64,000 nt of DNA from assembly GCA_947454705.1 (NCBI GenBank), contig CANGKZ010000004.1:1-64000 (forward strand), written 5' to 3'. Position 1 is the stretch's first letter, and each line of letters begins with the position of its first letter. Source of the stretch: Verrucomicrobiota bacterium (GTDB lineage Bacteria; Verrucomicrobiota; Verrucomicrobiia; Limisphaerales; UBA9464). Below the pieces are notes generated by a model. That model made no database searches, was not told the DNA's origin, and was given only the letters and a program-made list of their open reading frames with translations. A program made the position numbers and the translations under genes. Below, piece after piece: positions 57,489 to 64,000 of the stretch.

Positions 57489-59201
57489 TCAGTCTTCCTT
57501 GATCGTGAAGGTGGTCTTCAACGTGTTGTTGGTCTCGTTGGTTTCATCTACCTGCGCAGCCGAATCGGCCGTGGCGGTGAGGGTGTGTTTGCCTTCCTCG
57601 ACCTTCTTGAGGTCCCAGGTGTAGGTGAGCGTGACACTCTGTCCCGCCGGGATCGCAGGGGTGGCCAGCGTGGTCAGCAACTTCTTGCCATCGACGATCT
57701 TGGTGCTGGAGGCCACCGCATTGCCGCTGCCTTGGTTGGCAACGAAGACTTTGACGGTCGCAGTCTTGGCATTCTTGGAGTCGTCGTCATCGCAGTCCTT
57801 CTCGGAACCCTTACCCTTGCCTTTGCCCTTGCTGCTGGCCGGGGTTTTCTTGGGATCGGGGGTGACGGTGAATCCGGTGATTTGCAGGTCCGGCTTTCCA
57901 GCCACCGCGGACGGCAGCTTCACAACGTAGTAGTGGGCGGTGCCGTCGGTGGAGAAGTTCACGACCACGGCCGTGGTGTCCTGGACAAAGTACGGGTACC
58001 CGCCAAATAACTCTGGGCTGACCAGGAGTTGGAAACCGTCTGTCTGGCTCCATGCAAACGAGGTGGAGAACTGGGTGTCCAGAATCGCCTGCCCGAAGAC
58101 CACGCCGTTGTTGTTGATGAACTGCGGCAATGCCCTCGACCACCCGGACGGTAGGGGCACCGTCACGCCCCCATGGACGCGATCCCAGATCAGGAACCCG
58201 CCCGACGGGTCCGATGCGGCAAACTGGTTCCTGGCGTTGCCGGCTGTCCAACTGCCGCCCAAGTGAAGCGCCGTGATGCTCGTGGAGTCGGGGTCGAGCA
58301 CAAAGGTGCCAGAGAACATGTCCCATCCAACGAACAGATTTCCCCCGGAAGTGGGCGCGGTAAGGCTCGGGGTAAACCATTGAAAGTCCGTCGGAGCCGC
58401 GAACGAGCGCATGCCGCGCGTGGCATCCCAGGTGAAAAAGGTCCGGGCGCCGGAGTCTGGGTCGTAGCCGAACCACACAACCGAACCGCGATCGCTTGTA
58501 GCGAGGCTACCGAACGGGGCGGAATTGCCCGAGATGTCGCGGAGGCCGCTGTTGGAGTCCCAGACAAACACCGCGGAAGACCCATCGGCCCGGCCGGCAA
58601 CTCCGACCACGGTTCCCGAAGGTGTGACGGTGTAGGGAGAGACATAGGATCCTCCGAGGGAGCCCAGTTCCCGAAACCCACCGGCCAGATCCCAGGCGAG
58701 CGCGACGTCCCCCGAGGTGGGGCTGGAGGCGATGCCGATCACCAATCCCGCCTCGCTCATGCCCGTCGCGCTGTAGTTGTTGTAGCCAGCCGGTTGCAGG
58801 GGGAGGAGTCCCAGTGACGCGCTCCAGACAAACGGGGTGGTGCTCGATCGATCGGCGGTCGTGACGGATCCGAGGAGAACCCCGTTGTCCGTTAACCTCC
58901 AGACCATCGGCATGTCGGTTCCGAAGTCGGGCAGCAGGGTGAAGCCCTTGGATTCCTCCCACAGAGCGATCTCAATCTTAGGGACGCCATTCGGAGAAAT
59001 CTGTGAAGGGTCGAGCAGGACCACCGCCAGTTGCCCGGACGCATTGAGTGCGCTGACCGATCCGACGGTTAGGCCGGGCGGAGGGACCAGCTCGGTTATC
59101 GGATAGGGCGCCGCGAGGCTCGCAACCGCGACGGTGGAGATTGCGAGAAGTCGGGCGAGAAAACTCAGGCTTCGAAGGCGGGGAACGGGAGAGATTTGCA
59201 T
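57489..59201 (-). CDS. HAF-repeat/CARDB secreted protein, copy 1
   Basis: A 570-residue exported protein (signal peptide with FLARLLAISTVAVASLAAPY). Residues 40-440 are HAF-type repeats of about 45-55 residues with a GTVVGVAGRADGSSAVFVWD/ELGSLGGSYVSPYTVTPSG rhythm, probably a beta-propeller. Residues 450-570 form a CARDB domain (KPDLQITGFTVTPDPKKTPA ... TLTATADSAAQVDETNETNN). A charge-patterned insert, KGKGKGKGSEKDCDDDDSK, interrupts the CARDB domain. It is the most divergent of the three copies in its N-terminal half. Function unknown; likely surface or matrix protein. It faces the sigma-54 regulator gene tail to tail. Confidence 0.78.
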   Translation of the reverse strand: MQISPVPRLRSLSFLARLLAISTVAVASLAAPYPITELVPPPGLTVGSVSALNASGQLAVVLLDPSQISPNGVPKIEIALWEESKGFTLLPDFGTDMPMVWRLTDNGVLLGSVTTADRSSTTPFVWSASLGLLPLQPAGYNNYSATGMSEAGLVIGIASSPTSGDVALAWDLAGGFRELGSLGGSYVSPYTVTPSGTVVGVAGRADGSSAVFVWDSNSGLRDISGNSAPFGSLATSDRGSVVWFGYDPDSGARTFFTWDATRGMRSFAAPTDFQWFTPSLTAPTSGGNLFVGWDMFSGTFVLDPDSTSITALHLGGSWTAGNARNQFAASDPSGGFLIWDRVHGGVTVPLPSGWSRALPQFINNNGVVFGQAILDTQFSTSFAWSQTDGFQLLVSPELFGGYPYFVQDTTAVVVNFSTDGTAHYYVVKLPSAVAGKPDLQITGFTVTPDPKKTPASSKGKGKGKGSEKDCDDDDSKNAKTATVKVFVANQGSGNAVASSTKIVDGKKLLTTLATPAIPAGQSVTLTYTWDLKKVEEGKHTLTATADSAAQVDETNETNNTLKTTFTIKED

Positions 59202-59704
59202 AGGGTTTGGGGTGTTACGATTTTGAGATCGGATTGAAAACCCGACCTGACTGCTCCTGTCCGAAGCTCGAAATGTACCAACCCTGGAGCGGTCGATTCG
59301 CACACCGAAAACCTCGTTTCGTGGCCCGAAAATCCCGCTCCAACAGGCTTCCGCCTCGCAGACACGCCGCGTGTAGGCGCATCCAGGGGGGAAGCAGGTC
59401 AGGAGATGGAGCTATGGCTCGACTGGAATGGAGCTGGGGCTCCATTCGACCCTGCCGAAGACGGAGAGATTGAGGAGAAAATGGCAGGGCTGGTCGCGGA
59501 ACCGGGATGAATCGTCCGCGCAATGGACGCACCACCGACCCTTCGCCGTATCGGAACGAGAATTAGTCACGCCTCAACGCCTGGGCTATTCTCAATGGTT
59601 TGAGAGGCGAAGCACCCCTCGAACATCCAGCATCCTTAGATCAATCTTCGAACTTGGATCGTGTTCCCCGTCTTCGCGGTTCCATTGCGGTTCGAATCGA
59701 ACGG
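59202..59704. other. Spacer between HAF genes 1 and 2
   Basis: No gene seen in this stretch. It includes an ATGGAG-CTGGGG-CTCCAT hairpin (59428-59445), part of the GCCTGGGCTATT repeat (around 59580-59592) and, at its right end, a near-copy of the 57399-57421 sequence that precedes the terminator of copy 1. Confidence 0.6.
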
Positions 59705-59749
59705 GAAAAACGAAAACACCGCCCCAGTCCTTGCAGACCAGAGCGGTGT
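59705..59749 (-). terminator. Terminator of HAF/CARDB gene 2
   Basis: The same ACACCGC/GCGGTGT stem and T-rich tail as after copy 1, differing at one loop position. The adjoining GAATC triple repeat is also shared with copy 1. Confidence 0.72.
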
Positions 59750-59782
59750 GAAGTCGAATCGAATCGAATCGGATCGGAAACC

Positions 59783-61522
59783 TCAGTCTTCCTTGATCGT
59801 GAAGCTGGTCGTCAACGTGTTGTTGGTCTCGCTGGTTTCGGTCACCTGCGCGGCCGAGTCGGCCGTGGCGGTGAGGGTGTGTTTGCCTTCCTCGACCTTT
59901 TTGAGATCCCAGGAGTAGGTGAGCGTCACGCTTTGGCCCGCGGGGATGGCCGGGGTGGCCAGCGTGGTCAGCAACTTCTTGCCATCGACGATCTTGGTGC
60001 TGGAAGCCACCGCGCTGCCGCTGCCCTTGTTGGCAACGAAGACTTTGACAGTCGCAGTCTTGGCATTCTTGGAGTCGTCATCATCGCAATCCTTGTCCGA
60101 GCCCTTGCCTTTGCCCTTGCTGCTGGCCGGGGTTTTCTTGGGATCGGGAGTGATGGTGAATCTGGTGATTTGAAGGTCGGGTTTGCCGCCGTCCAGCTTG
60201 GCGTAGAACACGTGAGTGCTGCCGTCGGCCATTTTGGAGGTGCCGGCGATCATCGTGTCAGTGATTTGCCAGGCGAAGCTTTCATCTCCCCCCAGAGTAC
60301 CCAGCTTTTGCAGGCCGTTCACATCGTCCCACAGGAATGCCTGCCCCGGACCGCCGGTGGTTGGATACGTGTATCCCACCACCTGACCGCGGCTGTTGAC
60401 CGACGCGGGAAAGCAGAAGTTGTCGACGTCGCCGATCTGCCGCTTCCCATTGACCAAATCCCATACGAAACCGCCGTTCTCGTCATTGCTGATCACATGG
60501 CCGCCGGGTCCAGTCGGGCGTTGATTGTTGCCCTGCCCGAGAAAGGTAATGGTGTCGCGGGTCGTGTCGATGGCCATGGTGCCGCCAAACATGTCGGAGG
60601 CCGAGGCGATGGCTCCGGAGTCGCTGATTCCAGCAAGCTGGGGACCCATGATGAACATGCCGCTTGGGAACTCGATGAATCGTCCTCCACGCGTCGCATC
60701 CCAGATGAAAAAGCCGCGGTTTCCCGTGGTTTCCGACGCGCCGTAGGCCACCACGACTCCGGAGCGACTGATCACCGGCCCCGAATAGGGCGTTGCGATT
60801 CCGGCGGAAATGTTCTGGAGCCCGTTGACGGCATCCCAAATAAAGCAATAGCCCGTTTGTCCGGGACTCCCGCTGCTCCCAACTACCACGCCGCCATCGC
60901 TCACACCGGTCGCATATGAGAACTCATTGGCGGGAGTGCCGAGATCCCGAAATCCCAACGAACGATCCCAAATGAATCCGCTCGTCGCCAAGTTCCGATT
61001 GGGATCTGCAAAGGAGCCGACGACCTGTCCCTGATCGCTCAGGTTGAAGACCTGGAGTTGGCTGACTCCGGCGGGGCTGAAATCCACGGGGCCGGTGGTT
61101 AGCGACCCAACGAATTCGTGAGCGATCGTATCGCCAGAAAGCGTGGAATAGGCCTCGAAGGTTCCCTGTTTGTTGAGCTGCCACACATGAATATAGCTTC
61201 CCCCCAATCCGACGATGGGCCGCAGTCCGGTGGCTTCGCTCCAGATGAATGGAATTCTCCGACCATAGATCCCAAATCCGGGATCGTCGGCGGTGCAGGT
61301 GATGACTCCCGAGGCACTCAGCAGTACTTCATCTGACGGAGTAATTCCGCCCGAGCTGCCGATGTCGATCAGCGTTGGAAGTGCAGCACGTGCGGCCGCG
61401 TTGAGGGAAAGAGCGATGAATGCTGCGATCGGCAGCGAACGACGGGAACGGTGCGTTGGTAGGGGAATGATCAATGCGCTTGATTGGGGATCCGAATGAA
61501 GGGTTGGTGCTTGGTTCAACAT
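59783..61522 (-). CDS. HAF-repeat/CARDB secreted protein, copy 2
   Basis: A 579-residue exported protein (MLNQAPTLHSDPQSSALIIP, hydrophobic core SLPIAAFIALSLNAAARAA). HAF repeats fill the middle (e.g. DLGTPANEFSYATGVSDGGV, KLGTLGGDESFAWQITDTMI). The C-terminal CARDB domain is nearly identical to that of copy 1, with insert KGKGKGSDKDCDDDDSK, one KG unit shorter. The N-terminal signal region and 5' leader match copy 3 rather than copy 1, so this gene is a mosaic. Start ATG at 61522 is directly followed by TTG. Confidence 0.78.
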   Translation of the reverse strand: MLNQAPTLHSDPQSSALIIPLPTHRSRRSLPIAAFIALSLNAAARAALPTLIDIGSSGGITPSDEVLLSASGVITCTADDPGFGIYGRRIPFIWSEATGLRPIVGLGGSYIHVWQLNKQGTFEAYSTLSGDTIAHEFVGSLTTGPVDFSPAGVSQLQVFNLSDQGQVVGSFADPNRNLATSGFIWDRSLGFRDLGTPANEFSYATGVSDGGVVVGSSGSPGQTGYCFIWDAVNGLQNISAGIATPYSGPVISRSGVVVAYGASETTGNRGFFIWDATRGGRFIEFPSGMFIMGPQLAGISDSGAIASASDMFGGTMAIDTTRDTITFLGQGNNQRPTGPGGHVISNDENGGFVWDLVNGKRQIGDVDNFCFPASVNSRGQVVGYTYPTTGGPGQAFLWDDVNGLQKLGTLGGDESFAWQITDTMIAGTSKMADGSTHVFYAKLDGGKPDLQITRFTITPDPKKTPASSKGKGKGSDKDCDDDDSKNAKTATVKVFVANKGSGSAVASSTKIVDGKKLLTTLATPAIPAGQSVTLTYSWDLKKVEEGKHTLTATADSAAQVTETSETNNTLTTSFTIKED

Positions 61523-61832
61523 CGGCCTTCAGCGCGAAGTGTACCAAGATTGGAATTCACTCTTGACGGTACGAAACGCGGCAATTCCCCAACTCCGGAA
61601 TCGCATCCGTGCAATCATATGGAGCCCGGGCTCGCGCGGTGGAGCCCTGGGTCCATGTTGATGGAGCCGGGCCTCCATGCCGCGCGACGCGTGGCCACTT
61701 TGTAAGGCAACAGACAAGGGGCTGAATTCGCCCGAAAGCGTCGGTTCAACTTCACCCCGGCAAACGTTCTTGCCCCCATTTGCTCCTCTCTGCGCCTCCG
61801 CGCCTCTGCGGTTCAACTCCATCGAGATGAGG
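61523..61832. other. Spacer between HAF genes 2 and 3
   Basis: No gene seen. It holds stacked hairpin-forming elements: ATGGAGCCCGGGCTC (from 61619) and ATGGAG-CCGGGC-CTCCAT (61661-61678). A CTCTGCGCCTC repeat lies at about 61790-61812. Most of the segment is duplicated at 63660-63950 ahead of copy 3. Confidence 0.65.
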
Positions 61833-61875
61833 CAAAACAAGAACACCGCCCCCGTCGGCGCAGACAGGGGCGGTG
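61833..61875 (-). terminator. Terminator of HAF/CARDB gene 3
   Basis: CACCGCCCC (61844-61852) pairs with GGGGCGGTG (61867-61875); on the minus strand a TTGTTTTG tail follows. It is longer than the stems after copies 1 and 2 and recurs exactly at 63965-63996. Confidence 0.75.
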
Positions 61876-61907
61876 CGGAATCGATCCAGGAGGACTGTCG
61901 GAAAAAC

Positions 61908-63641
61908 TCAGTCTTCCTTGATCGTAAAGACGGTCTTCAACGTGTTGTTGGTCTCGTTGGCTTCATCTACCTGCGAAGCCGAATCGGCCGTGGCGGTGAG
62001 GGTGTGTTTGCCTTCCTCGACCTTCTTGAGGTCCCAGGTGTAGGTGAGCGTGACACTTTGTCCCGCGGGGATTGCCGGGGTTACGAGGGTGGTAAGGAGT
62101 TGCTTGCCGTCGGTGATCTTGGTGGTGGAGGCCGCCGCACTGCCGGGCCCCGTGTTGGCGACGAAGACCTTGATCGTGGCGGTCTTGGCATTCTTGGAGT
62201 CGTCATTGTCACTGCCCTTGCCCTTACCCTTGCTGCTGGCCGGGGTCTTCTTCGGATCCGGGGTGATGGTCAGTCCGGTGATTTGCAGGTCGGGCTTGCC
62301 GCCTGCGAGTCGGGCGTAGAAGACGTGGACGCTGCCGTCAGCCGTGGTGGAGGTGCCGGCGATCGCGGTGCCGGTGATCTGGTCGGCGGAGCTCATGGAT
62401 CCTCCAAGAGTGCCAAGATCCTGCGCTCCGTTCACGGAATCCCACAGGAATGCGCGTCGACTCTGGAAGTCATTGAAATAGGAGTAGCCCACCACCTCTC
62501 CACGACTGTTGATGGAGGTTGGGATGTAGTAGCCGGAGCCGGGGATACCCAGGTAGCGCTTTCCGTTGATGGCGTCCCAGATGTAGCCGCCGCCGATACT
62601 ATCATATCCCGTGACCTGTCCTGAGTCTCCGACTGACGCGATAGCAAGGTAGTCGCCTAGAAAGGTGATCGTATCGGCGTCCGTATCGATGACCATCATG
62701 CCGAGGAACATGTCCCAAGCCACCACGGTTTTCCCGTTTCTGCTGATCACGCTGATCTGAGCAAACGTGAATTGCTTGTCGGCCGGGAGGGCGATAAAGC
62801 GTCCGCCCCGGATGATATCCCAAACGAACACACCGGAAGCTCCCGTGACTGTTTCCCGCGCAAGGGCGGCGACGACGCCGGATGGGCTGATCACTTCGCG
62901 TTGGGTTGAATTCCACGCGGGATTCAAATCCGACGAAATGCTTCTCAGCCCGCCAGCGGCGTCCCAGACGATGAATTGTGAATCTCCCGATGGAAGATTG
63001 CTTTCACCCACCACAAGCCCCGAATCACTAATTCCCGAGGCAAAGGTGTTCATCCCTCCGAGGTTGCCAATGTCCCGAAATCCCGCCACCGGATCCCAAA
63101 CGAATCCTCCGCCGTTTCCGGAGGGGGTGCTGAACACCCCGACGACTTGTCCCTGAGAATTCACCTGACTGGCATAGATCCAGTCCACGCCTGCGGGCCT
63201 GATAACGGTGGTCCCCGTGGTGGTGCTCCACACAAACGGATAATCGGTGGACAGTTCCGGTGCGCTGGCTTGGCCGAGCACCATCCCTGTCGCGCTGATG
63301 GAGTACGCGTTCACGGATCCGCCACTGAACCCCAAAATTGGTTTCCATCCCAGGGATTCAGTCCAGCTGTAGCTGAGAGTGGCTCCATACGGAGCGATAC
63401 TTGGATCGAACGAGGAGCTGATCAGCGTTCCCGAGGCACTGAGCAGGGGGGAGGTATTCGGTGTGAATCCACCCACGCTTCCAAGGTCGATCAGAATGGG
63501 AAGTGCGGCATGAACGGCCGCGTTGAGAGAAAGAGCGATGAATGCTGCGATCGGCAGCGAACGACGGGAAGGATGCGTTGGTAGGGGACTGATCAATGCG
63601 TTTGAATGGGAATCCGAATGAAGGGTTGGTGCTTGGTTCAA
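61908..63641 (-). CDS. HAF-repeat/CARDB secreted protein, copy 3
   Basis: About 577 residues if it starts at the TTG at 63641, which aligns with the LNQAPTLHS start region of copy 2. An ATG at 63728 (MRFRSWGIAAF) is the alternative and one at 63863 lies in repeat DNA. The signal region SLPIAAFIALSLNAAVHAA is nearly the same as copy 2. HAF repeats (DLGTLGGSMSSADQITGTAI and others) are followed by the shared CARDB domain, whose insert is shortened to KGKGKGSDNDDSK and lacks the cysteine. Likely secreted; function unknown. Confidence 0.75.
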   Translation of the reverse strand: MNQAPTLHSDSHSNALISPLPTHPSRRSLPIAAFIALSLNAAVHAALPILIDLGSVGGFTPNTSPLLSASGTLISSSFDPSIAPYGATLSYSWTESLGWKPILGFSGGSVNAYSISATGMVLGQASAPELSTDYPFVWSTTTGTTVIRPAGVDWIYASQVNSQGQVVGVFSTPSGNGGGFVWDPVAGFRDIGNLGGMNTFASGISDSGLVVGESNLPSGDSQFIVWDAAGGLRSISSDLNPAWNSTQREVISPSGVVAALARETVTGASGVFVWDIIRGGRFIALPADKQFTFAQISVISRNGKTVVAWDMFLGMMVIDTDADTITFLGDYLAIASVGDSGQVTGYDSIGGGYIWDAINGKRYLGIPGSGYYIPTSINSRGEVVGYSYFNDFQSRRAFLWDSVNGAQDLGTLGGSMSSADQITGTAIAGTSTTADGSVHVFYARLAGGKPDLQITGLTITPDPKKTPASSKGKGKGSDNDDSKNAKTATIKVFVANTGPGSAAASTTKITDGKQLLTTLVTPAIPAGQSVTLTYTWDLKKVEEGKHTLTATADSASQVDEANETNNTLKTVFTIKED

Positions 63642-63953
63642 CCCGCGACTCCAGCGCGAAGTGTACCAAGATTGGAATTCACTCCTGACGGTACGAAACG
63701 CGGCAATTCCCCAACTCCGGAATCGCATCCGTGCAATCGAATTGAGCCCGGGCTCGTGCGATGGAGCCCTGGGTCCATGTTGATGGAGCCGGGCCTCCAT
63801 GCCGCGCGATGCGTGGCTACGGCGTAAGGCAAAAGACAAAGATCCGAATTCACCCGAAAGCATCGGTTCAACTTCACCCGAGCAAACGTTCTCCCCCCAT
63901 TTGCTCCTCTCTGCGCCTCCGAGCCTCTGCGGTTCAACTCCATCGAGATGAGG
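63642..63953. other. Leader region of HAF gene 3
   Basis: Close duplicate of the copy 2 leader (61523-61832), with ATGGAG-CCCTGG-GTCCAT (63761-63778), ATGGAG-CCGGGC-CTCCAT (63783-63800) and a CTCTGCGCCTC repeat (about 63909-63932). No gene is seen other than possible N-terminal codons of copy 3. Confidence 0.6.
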
Positions 63954-63996
63954 GAAAACAAGAACACCGCCCCCGTCGGCGCAGACAGGGGCGGTG
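63954..63996 (-). terminator. Terminator of a presumed fourth HAF/CARDB gene
   Basis: The stem CACCGCCCC/GGGGCGGTG (63965-63973 and 63988-63996) and its flank are the same as those after copy 3. In copy 3 the stop codon lies 33 nt beyond the stem, so the corresponding coding sequence should begin just past the window. Confidence 0.6.
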
Positions 63997-64000
63997 CGGA

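Noticed and set aside
63642-63863. Extended N-terminus for HAF copy 3 starting at 63863
   Set aside because: The extension is translated from repeat DNA that is non-coding ahead of copy 2, and it would bury the signal peptide 95 residues inside.

Overview
The window is high-GC bacterial chromosome, most likely from the Verrucomicrobiota, with Planctomycetota as the next candidate. The evidence is the gene content: a planctomycete/verrucomicrobial-type two-heme cytochrome c domain protein, secreted YHYH and CotH proteins, HAF-repeat/CARDB exported proteins, a giant beta-helix surface protein, a periplasmic-propeller hybrid kinase, many GTG starts and few clear Shine-Dalgarno sites. I see no tRNA, rRNA, CRISPR array or prophage. 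The only insertion-sequence trace is a decayed IS110-type fragment at the left end.

Layout. 1-16 kb: mostly housekeeping genes (mdh, hemB, a threonine aldolase, ptsN-like, argS), an NtrC-type regulator, a TMEM175-like channel, a Tat-exported amine oxidase and a stand-alone 5'-3' exonuclease. 16-25 kb: secreted hydrolases and a 2017-residue surface protein with a gingipain-like C-terminal half. 25-36.4 kb: the most interesting block. A CpxA/CpxR-like kinase-regulator pair diverges from a secreted YHYH protein and a small membrane protein. These are followed by a SET-domain methyltransferase overlapping by 4 bp a poly-lysine-synthetase-like NRPS (adenylation, carrier, six membrane helices, three hexapeptide domains), then a secreted CotH kinase-like protein. 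The YHYH and CotH promoters share a near-identical direct-repeat motif resembling a CpxR box, so the block may be one envelope regulon. 36.7-50.4 kb: metH, a lone transposase-N-terminus-like protein, small membrane proteins, rpmE, prfA, a DUF547 protein, a TVP38/flavin disulfide reductase pair and a YggS protein.

50.5-57.2 kb: a hybrid histidine kinase with LamG and propeller sensor regions, overlapping a sigma-54 response regulator by 4 bp. 57.4-64 kb: a tandem array of three HAF/CARDB secreted proteins on the minus strand. The last bases of the window repeat the array's terminator, so a fourth copy probably starts just outside. The array is mosaic: C-terminal domains and 3' flanks are nearly identical while propeller regions differ.

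Intergenic DNA carries several dispersed repeat families: a GTTGAA array placed just downstream of three stop codons, always in sense orientation; long hairpins of the GAGTCCCGG type; a CTCTGCGCCTC repeat; and ATGGAG-N6-CTCCAT hairpins ahead of the HAF genes.
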